This document shows positions 22,402 to 34,485 of a stretch of DNA of 64,000 bases, piece after piece; position 1 is the first letter of the stretch; every line of letters begins with the position of its first letter. Position numbers and translations under genes: made by a program. Below the pieces are notes generated by a model that made no database searches, had not been told where the DNA came from, and saw only the letters and a program-made list of their open reading frames with translations. The stretch comes from Dioscorea cayenensis subsp. rotundata (Eukaryota; Streptophyta; Magnoliopsida; Dioscoreales; Dioscoreaceae), in the NCBI RefSeq assembly GCF_009730915.1, contig NC_052489.1, positions 25,475,916 through 25,539,915 of the forward strand, in the 5' to 3' direction.

Positions 22402-24838
22402 AACTCCTATTTTTCCCTCTTATTGCTACTCTTAGCTACTTTCGTTTTCATGCTATTAGTTTGCCTTTTTATTTTTAATGAGTTACGAGTTATCTATTTT
22501 ATTTAAAAATCAATAAATAAATAACACCCCTCCTGATAATATGCACACAGAGAAACATTAGTAGTGGTTAGTGTTGGGTACATCCACAAACAAATTAAAC
22601 AAATATGATTGTTATGAGATATACACAAGAGTAATATATGCAGAACATCCCAAAACAACAACAATAATGGAAGGCAGGCAAGAGCTCACGTGAGTGCCTA
22701 CTAGGAAGGAACACATCCCCATATGAGCATATATATCAAAGTTAAGAGAAAACAGAGAGGAAGCCACCATTGCATGTGATGTAACTGTCACTTCATCAGA
22801 GGGCCAACATATGCAACGTCCTTTCTGCTACTGCAACGCTGTTGCTCTTTATCTTCATGCATTTCTATTATTCATGCATGTGAACTAACTCCCAAAAGCC
22901 CTTCAATCCACTACTTTAATCCATGTCCTTGGACTTGTCATACTTGTATGGTTATAAATGCACAGAGACTGGATTCTGTGAATGTACACAAACCAGTATC
23001 AGTTACAGATGGATCAGTTTTGGACCACAAGATTCACAACAAGTTCATTTTTGGCATTGCCTGGAAATTGCATGTTGGCCATTTTAAAAGGATGTATTGA
23101 TTGATTCACATGTCTGCATATCATAGGCAAGTATTTAATGTTCCATGAGGTATTAAGTGGGAAAAGAATGAGAAAAAACACTGTGAAACAAGTAGTGCTT
23201 GTTAGAAACATTATTTCTGTGCCTTTGTTCGATGATTGATGTTTTAGTTCCACTCACGCATTGTCTTTAAGACACTAAAACAACTGTACGTCTTTTTCTT
23301 CACCTAGTTTCTAAAGTTTCTAAAGTAGTTTACTGGGTCCTATTTACCTTTGCCTTTCAATATTCAACTAGTTATGCTTGGAATCTTGACACAAGCTTCA
23401 AGCTTTAAAACATCCACATCTAATCTTTTATCTAAACCAGCAAGTGATTCATAATAAAAAAATCTCAGCTTTGTCTGCAATCCCAAATTCTAAAATTTTG
23501 CTCTAGATGAAGTATTCAAGTGTCTAAACAAACCAATATAATAAATATAAAATAGAAGTTTGCCAACACATACCTTCTAAAGTTGCAATCATCTGGTGTG
23601 AGCTGAGCACAAGCTTTTAATTGTTGCATGAGTCTTCAAAATAAGGAAAGTTTAGCCAATCCATTAAATAAATAAAATAAAATAAAATCTTAAAAGATAG
23701 GAAGGGAGCCTGGGGCCCTGCCTCAGGGAACAAAAGAGAAGCTTACATGTTATCAGAAATAATTGACCCAGAAAAAGTTGATGGAGCTTCATAATCAAAT
23801 CATGGAGCAAAAGAAAAGTAGTGTAAAAGCAAGATCACATGACCCAACCCAACTAAACAAAGAAATGATACTTGTTTGTTGTTTGGCCTGGTTCCAAAAT
23901 CCTGTGTATATAAGAAGGTAAACCTACAAAATTTTCAATACTTGGAAAATAATAAAATGCAGAAACAAGAGTTTCAAGAGGTTATCAGTCTACTGATAGC
24001 ATGTAAACTTATCAGTTATGTGACCAAATGTAAACAAAGTGCTGCATATGCAATTTAAGTTAGACCAAGTATATAGTAGTCGCTATATTTGTAATAGAGC
24101 TGGAGAATAAAACAATTTTCTAGGTAAAACATAACTATCTTGGACATCTAAGAAGGATCAATCATAGTTTTCCAGAACTCCCCATTCTCCAATTGGTCTC
24201 TCTCATTAGAAACCAAGTTGAGGTTTGAGGACCAATAAGAGTTCATCACATAGGCAAGTGACACAAATGATTGCATGTATTGAGTTACGCCAATATTAAT
24301 GCACTCAATAAAATTATTGGAAGGCATCCAGAAGAACTCCATGACAGACATTTCTGTCTGTTCATACACCCAAAAAAACAACAACGGAGTAAAATATTAT
24401 GCAGGCAATACAGAATGAAACCCGGGTAATAAATAAATACCAAAATAATAATAATAATAATTCACAGAAAAACTCAGCAATCAATTATTTAAATCCAGTC
24501 TTCCAATGTCGTCATAGTCAAACTTGTGTTGTTGGCTGATAATACATTCACAAAATCACGGATGAAAATTAGCATACCCAGTCTATATGCTGCGGTTAGT
24601 TAAAGAAACCGGCACAGAAAGCAATTAATGTAAACCACCATAGAGAATGCATGATTCACACAAAAACCTTTTCATAATGAATGGTTTGAAGAAAACAACA
24701 ACAACCATAACAACAACAACTAACACAAGAATTTTAAAAAAGCTGGAAAAAAAAGGTAGTCACACCATCTTGGGCTTGCTTTCCTAGAGAATACAACTCC
24801 ATATCGTACAGACACTTGTAAGACAGTCTGGCATTGAG
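22402..24838. other. Gene-poor region with weak coding-like traces on the minus strand
   Basis: No gene could be named. Two minus-strand stretches look somewhat coding. At 24151-24361, after an acceptor-like tgaacag, a reading ends LENGEFWKTMIDPS and a stop. At about 24762-24836 a reading gives LYDMELYSLGKQAQDG before a GTGTGA donor-like site. They could be exons of one decayed or unrecognised gene into which the adjacent LINE fragment inserted. G-box-like CACGTG occurs at about 22688. The family is unknown. Confidence 0.25.
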
Positions 24839-25005
24839 GAAGCTCCCTTCCTCGGGTTGTCTGTTGTCGCTGTGTTGTTTTTGTATCCTTAGCATCACCA
24901 TTTGTGGTGCGGGGAGTATATTTCTCTTGTTCTATCTGTACTTGGTTCTTTTTTGTTTTTGATATTTCTAATATAGTGGTTTATCCACTTAAAAAAAAAA
25001 AAAAA
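24839..25005 (+). mobile_element. 5'-truncated LINE 3' end with poly(A) and a 14-bp TSD
   Basis: A 167-bp insertion ends GTGGTTTATCCACTT followed by a run of 17 A residues. It is flanked by the identical 14-mer AGTCTGGCATTGAG at 24825-24838 and 25006-25019. A poly(A) tail plus a long target duplication is the signature of target-primed reverse transcription. Its last bases resemble the 3' end of the LINE at 61443-61470 (GTGGTTTATCCAC before its A-run), so both probably come from one family. Only the 3' UTR part was inserted. Confidence 0.85.
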
Positions 25006-25139
25006 AGTCTGGCATTGAGAAAAGGTGCAAAATCACATTTAATGATTAATAAGATAGGTAGGAATACTTTTTCCGCCAGGCAAACGGAGTAACATTTATG
25101 GTCATAAAAATCTAAGGGGTGAAATTTTTTTATATATGT

Positions 25140-26092
25140 ATATATAGAGATTATGTACAACTTTTATTAAATTTTAAAATATAGATTAATTTATAAATGG
25201 ATATTTTTTATTTATCAAATTATAAAATTTCAAATGATAAATATTATAATTTATCTAATTTTGAATATTATTGTGTAAATTAGTTTGTGTTTATCATTGA
25301 TTATTTCGGTTTATAATTGATAGTTCTCGGTTATTCCTGATAGTTTCAAGTTACGATAGATAGTATCTGTTTACTATTTGTAAGTTGTTATAGTTTTTGT
25401 TTAATTTCGGGTTATTATTTATACTTTCCGGTTTTAATGGGTATTGTTTATCGTTTCCGCTTTTCATTATAGATCAATTTATTCTGGATAAATTAAAGTT
25501 TTTTATATATCAAATTATAAAATTTATAATGATAAATATCCTAATTTATCTAAATATCCTAATTTATCTAATTTTTAATATTATTCGTTTTATTACAAAT
25601 ATTAATATAATAATAATAAATAATAATAGAATTTTTTCTATTTATATATAGATTATGTACCACTTTTATTAATATTTTTAAAAAATAGATTAATTTATCC
25701 CTGGATTAATCAAAGTTTTTTATTTACCAAATTATAAAATTTAAAATGATAAATATCTTTATTTATCTAATTTTGAATATTATTGTCTATATAAGTTTGT
25801 GTTTATCATTGATCATTTTTGTTTATCATATATTATTTCCAGTTAATTAGTATGTATTACTTCTTGTTATTATGAATAGTTTCCATTTACTGTCTGATAT
25901 TTGTTATAGTTTATGTTTACTTTCGGATTAGTATTTATACATTCCCGGTTAGTAGTGCTAGTTATGGGTTATAATTAATAGTTTCCGTTTATTGTCTTTT
26001 GGTTGTTATAGTTTTTATTTACTTTCTAGTTATTATTTATACGTTTAGGTTAGTTTTTTATTTTACTAGTTATTATCTACTATTTCTGCTTT

Positions 26093-26095
<3 letters not shown>
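25140..26095. repeat. Tandem block of about 0.5-kb AT-rich units with internal short repeats
   Basis: The sequence starting GATTATGTACAACTTTTATT at about 25151 recurs, diverged, at about 25651 as GATTATGTACCACTTTTATT. In both copies it is followed by AAATTATAAAATTT, GATAAATAT..ATTTATCTAA and TTTGTGTTTATCATTGAT. A third partial copy of the middle part is at about 25473-25560. The unit is about 500 bp. Within each unit, short phrases like ATAGTTTCCGTTTA, GTTATAGTTTTTRTTTA and GGTTATTATTTATAC repeat every 25-40 bp, so there are two nested levels of repetition. No coding capacity and no known family is recognised. Confidence 0.7.

Positions 26096-26141
<46 letters not shown>
26095..26141. repeat. 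(ATT)n microsatellite
   Basis: A pure ATT tract of about 15 units lies at the right edge of the 0.5-kb tandem block. Confidence 0.95.
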
Positions 26142-26143
<2 letters not shown>

Positions 26144-26399
26144 TTCTTTTTTGGTCAAATATGTGCCGGGACAGATTTTCTCTATCTCGATAATAAAACT
26201 CGGACCCGGTTTCTCTACCTTGATAATAATAAAAAAAAAAAATGAATGTAAAAAATACTATAAGTGGTTTACTGTAACCAAATAAGTAGAAAATCGTTAT
26301 TGTAAGTGAAAACCCTTTATATTACATGGGTAGATGATTTAGTAAATGAGAAATCCATATAATAAATGGTTCATTCTTTTAGAGTGATGATCCTTACAC

Positions 26400-26845
26400 T
26401 AGTGGTGTCAAACGGGCCGGCACAACCCGTCTAGAAATCGTGCCGGGTTGGCACGGCCTGCCAACCACCAAGGTCGGCCCAGCATGTAGCCTGGCCCGGT
26501 TATATTATATTTATATTTTTTATTTTAAACCCCAAAAATATAAAAAATACCCTAAATTTGCTAAAAAATATAAAAAAATATCCTAAAATTCAAAAACATA
26601 GAACTAAAAGCCTTATTGACTAAAAAAACAAAAAATATACTAAAAAATTAAAAAAAAATGAAAAAAAAATTTGCATTTGGCGTGCCGGACCATGTTGTCC
26701 CGAAGCGGGCTGTGGGCTGTGCCGGCCCGCGGGCTGCAAACACTTAGCCCAGCACGGCCCAGGGTTTGGGTCGTGCCTGGCTCAGGCACGGTACTGTAGT
26801 ACCGTGCTTGGGCCAAGCACGACCCAACTCCGTTTGACACCACTA
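26400..26845. mobile_element. Non-autonomous hAT element, 446 bp, with an 8-bp TSD
   Basis: The ends TAGTGGTGTCAAACGG and CCGTTTGACACCACTA are perfect 16-bp inverted repeats. They are flanked by the identical 8-mer CCTTACAC at 26392-26399 and 26846-26853. An 8-bp duplication with TGTCAAACGG-type TIRs is characteristic of hAT elements. The sub-terminal parts are GC-rich and also inverted (GGGCCGGCACAACCCG against CGGGCC-type phrases), while the core is AT-rich with poly-A. No transposase is encoded, so mobilisation would need an autonomous relative elsewhere. Confidence 0.9.
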
Positions 26846-27319
26846 CCTTACACCAGTTGGGAGGTTAGTAACCCAAGATTTATTTTATAGTAAACCACTT
26901 ATTATAGAATTTTTTTTCACTTATTAAACCAACTGTGCATGTATAAAATGTTATTTTACTTTTCCATAACTTTTTAAAATGTATAAAATGTATTTTATAT
27001 TAAATATTTAAATAAAACTTTTTTAAATAATACAAAATAAGATTTTTGGATATTTAAATAATAAATAATATTATTAAAATAATAATAAATATTTTTTAAA
27101 TAATAATAAATTCATATGGAATGAGATTCTTTATCTTATGTTTCACACTTCTTTTCTCAAAAATGAACTAACTGTTTTGTAATCATCCAATGTGTTTTTT
27201 ATCATGCAACTTCGGTTGCGCAAAACATATCGTGACTCTGTAACATGTATTACAAAATCAGTTGCTCTTGCTGGCTTCTTACCACCTTGATCTACATTTG
27301 TTTATTTTGTCAAGGCCGG
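26846..27319. other. AT-rich spacer 3' of the ARF pseudogene
   Basis: It holds the right TSD copy of the hAT element, then AT-rich DNA rich in AATAATAA. The last 150 bases probably include the 3' UTR of the minus-strand ARF locus. No gene is seen. Confidence 0.5.
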
Positions 27320-29517
27320 TTAGCCTCCTTCCGCGGTGATAGCAGTTGGAAGTTTGCTCCCGGGTCTCATCTTCTTCACCTCTTCGCTCCCATAGATGAA
27401 TATCTTCTTCACAATCTTGCAGAATTCCCTGCACATGAAGGCATTTTCATTAGAAATGAACTAGAATTATATGAAAGTGGAAACTGGGCTTCATAGGAAC
27501 TCACTGCCATGGGTCATCACCAACAAGCATCATATCATCTTCAATGTCAGTGAAGACCACTTCCCATTTATCCCGATTGCGTAGCTCTCCTTTGATGTCG
27601 AACATTTCTTCTAGCTCCATTATGAGTTTGTTGTAACCTTCAAGGTTTGTGAGATCTATGGCTCGACCAACAGCTATGCCTTGCATGTGAACCTTAACAA
27701 ATACACACAATAATTAATCAGAAGATACACCCAAAAAAGGTTGTTGTTTCCAGTAGTCCCTCTATCTACCTTTGTGCGGCTCCTTGTATACAAGCTCTGC
27801 TGGCTCAGACACTGATTCGGTGATATCTGCAGTATATGTTTCTGTTGCTTTGCAACTTTCGCAAGCACTGAATTGGTCGATTAGTCCTTGACAGAATTAG
27901 AGATAACCACAGCAGGATGCTCATTAGTGGCACCTGGGGTGGTGATTAGACCAGCTGTTAACTTCTCAACAGGAGCTGTGGAACTGGCAGTCTGAACCAG
28001 TTCGAACCCAAAAAGTCTGCAGCCGTTACTCACTTCAGGATTCTTTCCTCTCTCCATGTTGTTTGGTTTCAACAAGGAGTCCTCAGTTAAACAGCTGCTG
28101 GAAGCCCATAGCCATGATGGGAGTGTGGCCTTCAGATCATCGCCGTCTTGAACCTCCTTTGGAGAAGCATCTCGGAAATCAATCATTGAGTGTGATCTCT
28201 TTTTCTTTACAGCCACTGATTCTGTAACCTTGGCAACTGGCACAGAGGCATTGAGAAGTTCTACATCCCAAGGGGAAACTCTATCTGGTCCGCGAATATT
28301 AATGTGTTCGTCCCATTGAACCTGAAACCACACACAATGAGAAAATAATCAAAGTATGAATGAAATTTTGATGAAGAAACAAAAGATAGGGAACCTTCAG
28401 CGACCTCCACTTGGAACCTCCCCAATGAGGAGAAATGTCTCCAGTTCCTATTATAGTGCCCGCAAAACTGAGATGGGAAGTTCAATGTCAATCAAGATCA
28501 GTTAGCAAGTAATCAAATTAAAGGTGCACAAGAAACAACAAAATCAGTGCAAGGACAAGAAACCTTTTCTCTGGAACATCATCCCCTTCAAACCTCATCT
28601 TGAACCGCATGCCAATCTTTAATCCATTGTTCACTGCCTTGTAATATTTGCTCACACTCACTATGAATTGGCTTGCTCTGGATTATGAAAAACCGGGACA
28701 ATTTTCTCGGCAAATAATAGCATAAATCATCCAGAACAAACAGGGAGTAAAAATAAAACACACAGTGGTCTTTTCACGCAAAAAAAAAAAATGTTACCCA
28801 CCTTGGCTTGTAGTAAACTGTGAAAAGTGATTGAGTTGAAACAGCATGAGATGCAGTGGCAAGCACGCCAAGGTGCATGCTCTGACTCGATATCACAGAG
28901 GGCGGGATCGTACTCTGCTGACGAGCAAGCCACCTCAGCCCAACACCCAATTCTCCATTCTCCCCTCTATGAAACATTGAAAGTTTTCCTCATAGTACAG
29001 AAGCAAAATGGTACTTCAAAAAATCCACTTCTATAAATCACGTACCATCAGAGAGTAGGTAAAGATCAGAAACGAAGTCTGTTTTGTTCTTCCCATGCGA
29101 AGGGTTGTAGGTACCTCTAATGGTTGGTCTACTTCTTTTCTATAAATCAAGTACAACCGCAGACAGGTGAAAATCTGAAACATAATTCTATGATAATAAA
29201 CCCCATAAATATGAATACGTCACCAGCAACCAATCTCTTAGATGTTACAAATGTCCTCCAGCCAGTTGTCCAGCAAATGCCTTCGTGGTTGCCCTGCAAC
29301 CATGAACAAAGCCAATAGTTTCAAAACTTTATAGGACAAATAGGTTGTCTAATAAATTCAGGAGTCATGCTTATTATGTATGATATCCAAAAAATCAGAA
29401 CAGGCATCGTGCAAGGATGATAAGATTTTTACCTCTGAATATATGTTTGAATCGCCATTTAAAGCCATGCAAATCCTTGGCAATCAGCTCCTGATTCGGC
29501 ATTGGTTGTGACATATC
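27320..29517 (-). pseudogene. Auxin response factor (ARF), 5'-truncated with a frameshift and an in-frame stop
   Basis: Minus-strand exons are 29517-29433, 29293-29202, 28966-28802, 28677-28564, 28467-28395, 28321-27770, 27692-27505 and 27428-27320. They cover the second half of the B3 DNA-binding domain ([27 protein letters not shown]), the ARF dimerisation region ([40 protein letters not shown]), a middle region and a C-terminal PB1 domain ([30 protein letters not shown]). Three lesions are seen. The exons for the dimerisation arm and first half of B3 are absent from the next 1.5 kb. Exon 29293-29202 has one extra base near 29265 (CTGGACAACTGG where CTGACAACTGG is expected), and the exon phases confirm a +1 shift. 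A TAA stop at 27881-27883 lies in frame in the middle-region exon. PB1 itself is intact to its stop at 27320. Intact ARFs bind auxin response elements and pair with Aux/IAA proteins through PB1. Confidence 0.85.
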
Positions 29518-31001
29518 CTGATCGAATAAGAACAGGTCCGTCAGAACTTGAAACGAAACAATGTGCGCCTGTGCGAGTGATAGTTAGGGGATGATACACG
29601 ATCCATTCTAGGCTTCTCCTCTGTTACAACTTTTATCACAAGAATGTACTAAGTTAAGCCTAAAACATAGATTTACTCATCCGAATTCCCTTTTTTCTCA
29701 ATTAAGGAAAAAGTAAGCCTTGCTTGCCTTTTTCTCCAAACCTTTCTTCCATGGATGTTTGAGAACATGAAAAGATTGAATGCTGATTAGCAATAGCACA
29801 CTGCCTAGAGACAAAGACTGAAGCAGGTGAAAAAGCCTAAGTATAACTTGAAATCTTGGATGAAACAATTATACAATCAACTGGATCTCAATAGTTGCAT
29901 GCTTCAACTAGTCTCTTACAAAAAAGTTTACGAATAGCAGAGGAAAAGCCACTTACAGCACAACAGCTTTCAGCAGTGTTATCTGCTGCTCTTTACAAAG
30001 TGAATCAATCCTCATGAATTTGTTTGACTCCACTGGCGACTTTAATGAACATGCAATCAAATAATATGCATGCTCATGGTCATGGCAGACAAAGACAACC
30101 GAATGCTTATCAAAGCTCCAATACCTTGATATGGGTTGCAAATTGGAAGGAAATGAAAAGCTTAAAAGGAATTGAAAATGTGTATATCAAGCCTATTGTT
30201 CAAATATCCCAAATATATAGCGCCTTTGATAGAATTAGGCATTCATACATGCAGAAACAAGACAAAGTACATTGTTGTACAAAGAACACAAAAACGAAGA
30301 CAGTGACATGTTGCCAACAATACAATGTCATGGCCTTTATACTCAAGTAAGATATACTTAGAACTGACATTGTTCCTATAAAAGCTTTGCCGAAAACAAA
30401 TAAAGTTTTTACCATTTTTATTCATTTTGGCAACTGTTTTTATTCATAACTGCCATTTATCAAAATATTAAGGGATTAATTATTTCAAGCTAGTGGAAAA
30501 TATCTCCGGTTGCAGATCCGTTTGTGCAGTTACATCAGTGCACAGTTTGTTGGACCTTTTTGTGCATGACGAACATCTCGCCACCCAATGACCAACGTTT
30601 CCACCATATATGGCTATTTCAAGTTATCATATACATAGCAGAAAGATGGTTGTTATGACATTTTCCAGGCTCATATTGAATGGGTGAAGTTTAACAGATT
30701 AGCACTATAGTATAAACTCAGAAAATATAAATAAGCAGTCATCAGACTTGCTTCATTAATTATTGATTGGTTCATGTTCCAGTTACGATGCTTCAGATGA
30801 AATCCATCATACATATTATTTGATTTTCGCCACATTCAATCTTCCAGTTATATGGAAGCAGCAAATTCATCATGACAGAATATTATTACAACAGCATTTT
30901 CTGTATAAAGTTTGTAAATATGTAAAAGCAACAAATTCCATTCTAATGAAAGAGCAAGGAGGCTTACTAGCCACAGAATTGGGAGCTTGAAGATCAAATA
31001 A
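29518..31001. other. Non-coding stretch where the missing ARF 5' exons would be expected
   Basis: Minus-strand reading finds an intron-like acceptor (cgatcag) at 29518 but no TLTASDTSTHGGFSVLRRHAD-type exon upstream. The only ORFs are short and lack family features. The right end probably includes the LSF2 3' UTR. Confidence 0.5.
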
Positions 31002-34000
31002 TCAAATACCACGAAGCCCACGAACTCGTTCTTGAATTAACTTTCTTTCCCAATCTGCAACGCCTTGAAAAGCATGCTCTGGAAGGTTCTCAAAAGGTTC
31101 TTTCCATGGATCATTCTTTGCCAGATCATATGTAGCCCCTTGAATAGCTCTCTTATTTGGCCCACAGGGCCTTTTTGAAGTGAGTGCATTATATGCTGCA
31201 TTCAGCTGCAAAACCAAAATTTAAGATGGGCATAGATTTTTATATCTTCATATACATTTATGGAGAGCCAATGAAGAGCTCTCAATCAAATTTATAGTTT
31301 GAAACATCAAATACAAGCTAAAATTTTAGACGCTCATCCATTATCCATATGGAATAAACAGTAGAGATATCAAAAATGCTTTGGGCAACTGGGCATTGAG
31401 ATATGTACATTACAATCTATAATCATACTAGGGAAAATTTGCTAGAAAGAGAGAGAGAGAGAGAGAGAGAGGCCTCTATGCTATAAGAAAAGGGCACAGA
31501 GCATTAGGATAGGACTTACATCCATGTCACAGAACCAAAACATGTACGCGATAGCAACTGCAGGGGCCCTGCCCAGACCAGCAGAACAGTGAACATAAAC
31601 CCTTCTTTTCCCCTCTGACATAGCCCACTCTAATAATGAAACTGCTTTTGGTAATTGGCTTCGCAGAGAATCAGGATCAAAATCCCTTGCCTGATTACAC
31701 ACATGATCAAAGTTAACATTACAGAATAGCCCCAGTTCTAATTTGAAGCTGAGAACAACATTAAGAAGTTGAAACTAATGCTTAATAAATGGTACTTGAC
31801 TATCCATGCAATGAACAAGAAATTAAAAGGTAAAAACTCAAAATATTTCCAATAATAATCTTAACTAATTCAGAACAAGAGGTAAATCTTTTACAGACAG
31901 CACGTCCTGATGATCAATTTCTTAGCATCTTATATGACAATATCATCTCCTTCAATCCTCAAATTTCTAGGCATTATGGGTCTCCAAGAAATTTCATTTC
32001 CATTAATTGGAAAACCCTTGATTTTTTTAATTTTTGAAACTGAAAATAAAGCCATCAAATCAAATTAAGAAGTAAGATGTCTTTCCTAAATGCAAAATGC
32101 CTCTCAGTACAAAGAATTCACGTAATGTGTACTAAATAAAACAACACTTCAGTGTTGGACCAGATTTTCATTTATTAAAATCAAATAGAGGTCACATTTC
32201 TCGATTACTTATTAAATTTGAATGAAAGCATATAATGTCACAAGATATTTTATTTTCTCAAATTAAATTTGATCCCACTCAATCTTTTTAAGTTTGAAAT
32301 GAGAGCTTGAAGCTTTTGAATATTGAGATCGTCCACGAGGGCATAAGTGAAACAAGAAAAACCCTACCCTGCTTTCTTCTACTTCTTTTGTCTGTTAAAC
32401 ACTCCGCTGTCACAACTCAGCTGCTCTATTAAGAATTTTATGTCCAAGTTTAAAAATTTATAAAAATTGATTAGATGAATAGACCAATAAAGATGTCTAA
32501 TCCAAAAAATTATAATGCTAGACATCATTGTAGACCATATGAAGCATCACAACATAAATGGGCACAACATGAAGGAAAATGTTCAATTAAATTCTCATCA
32601 ATAGGGAACACCATCAAGAAGCAATCAACAATGGTTTAGAAAAACTAATGAAGAGAAAACTAGATTGCTTTTTGCTGATGTAAAATTTCTCAATAGAAAT
32701 TACTGTATATGTATAACTTCTTAGTAGCCACGCATCTGTTTTTTTTTAATTGGCTAATACTAAAACTAAACACAGGCATTTAGACGAGTACAACTCATTC
32801 ACGAGTTTGTTTCAATTACTATTAGCTTAAATTGGAGAGAATTAAGTGATGTTGCTTGTTTCGTTTTTAATATTAAAAAAAAACCACATTGCTTGTTGAC
32901 ATGCTATATATCATGGGTTAAGGCAAGAAACACATTAAATAGCCTATATCCATAGGAAAGTTTCACTGCATTTGACTGACTCATGAACCAATTTAGGCAG
33001 GAGAATTGTAAGTTTTTATCATTGTAAAAAAGAGCCCTCAAGTCGAAATAGCTCAACTGCCACTTAAGGTAAAAGCGACATACTACTGGACTTTATAGAA
33101 ATGTTATATTTCTTATTTCTTTACAAAAGGACCTCCAGAAGGTTTCCAAAACTTATTATAAAAATCAAAAGGCAATTGGCAACCAGTAAAATCCTAAAAC
33201 CCAAGAAGCTAGACATAAAAAAACTATTAATGCCACGTTATCTAAAAATCCAAGAAATGGCTAAGAATTCCATAATATGAATTAAAGAAAAATAAAATTT
33301 AAGATAAATTATATTCATTGTTTGAAAAGGCAGAACATAAATAGATGCTTCTACTTCAGATAAATCAAGATAGCATACTAATGGCAATTTTTTCAAATTT
33401 ATCATATATAGGGAAAAATCATTGGTACCATGTGCTAAATGAGAAACTATGCTAAAAACTTTTTCATTCATGATATAAAATAAGTGAAAAAAGCATAAGC
33501 TTACAGGCCTTCTCATGTGGAGAATACCGAGTTCTTTGCATTTCCCAACAATAGCTTGGATATCAATCCCCCAGTACTCTATGTCTTTATCCTGTTGCAA
33601 GCAGAGTATATATGCCACTTTCTCTTCCTCCTTCAGATATTCAACATCTTCAGGCTTCTGAGGTTGGGATCCCACGATTAAATTGTCACTTATGATGGTA
33701 TAGTTCATGCCTAAATTTCAAGGTTTAGTAGCAATAACAAACTTTAAAAGCCGAGCACAACATTCCTTTGAACACCACCAAATATCATGATCCTATCTTT
33801 ACATATGCATTAGAAACTAAATAAAACAGTTCAACAGAGAACATTATCATTTCAAAACTACACAACTCCTTAAGCCTAAAACATTGACAATTATATGCAG
33901 ATGAGAAAGACTAATGAAATACGAAAACAAGCTCATCATGAAGAAATACATCTTATCATACTCATTTTTGACTCCTTTTTCTTCGAAACTACCCAAAAAA

Positions 34001-34485
34001 GTATGGTCTTCCAGACTTCCATAAATCTCAAAACAGATAATCTAAATATTAACAAGAGATTGGTGAATCATTTATATCCGCACCACTCTTTCCTCAAATG
34101 CAACTCTTTGAAACCTCCTCAAAATACCAATCTAACAAAACATGCAACAAAAATCCTAAGATGAAGAAGGATGGGAATGGGAGGGATAGAGTAGTCGCTC
34201 ACCGAGATCATGATGGTATTCATAAGGATTCCTCATCATCCTCTTCATGGCGGTGTTGTAGTCCTCGATCTTCCTTCCATTAGAGACACTCACCTGAACT
34301 TTTCCATGGGTATTCTCTCCCATTGTTCCGCTGCCAGAGATCTTGCAAAGAATGCCATGCTTCAGAGGATTTCTCGGGGACGCCATTACTAGAGAGCGAA
34401 GATGCTTCTCCTTGAACGAGCCCTCGTCTCCGAAGAGAGCTGGAAACGCCGGCGAGATCCACCCATTCTTCGCCACCGACCCCAT
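31002..34485 (-). CDS. LSF2: LSF2-type phosphoglucan phosphatase (dual-specificity phosphatase), 4 exons
   Basis: Minus-strand exons 34485-34203, 33710-33505, 31690-31520 and 31205-31002 join in phase to 287 residues. The start at 34485 (MGSVAKNGWISP) was chosen because it gives a transit-peptide-like, Ser/Arg-containing leader of about 75 residues before the conserved EDYNTAMKRMMRNPYEYHHD. The catalytic loop HCSAGLGRAP carries nucleophile Cys198 and Arg204 (CX5R). The recognition segment GSQPQKPEDVEYL and the C-terminal motif KRPCGPNKRAIQGATYDLAK with ADWERKLIQERV follow the Arabidopsis LSF2 layout. There is no CBM48, which distinguishes it from SEX4. LSF2 acts in chloroplasts and removes C3-linked phosphate from starch glucans during starch breakdown. 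All key residues are present and the gene looks functional. Confidence 0.93.
31447..31471. repeat. (GA)n microsatellite in an LSF2 intron
   Basis: A tract of about 12 GA units sits in the last LSF2 intron, about 50 bp from the donor of exon 31690-31520. Confidence 0.9.

Noticed and set aside
25140-26095. CRISPR-like array from short repeated phrases
   Set aside because: The genome is a plant nuclear genome, spacing is irregular, repeats are degenerate and no cas genes exist.
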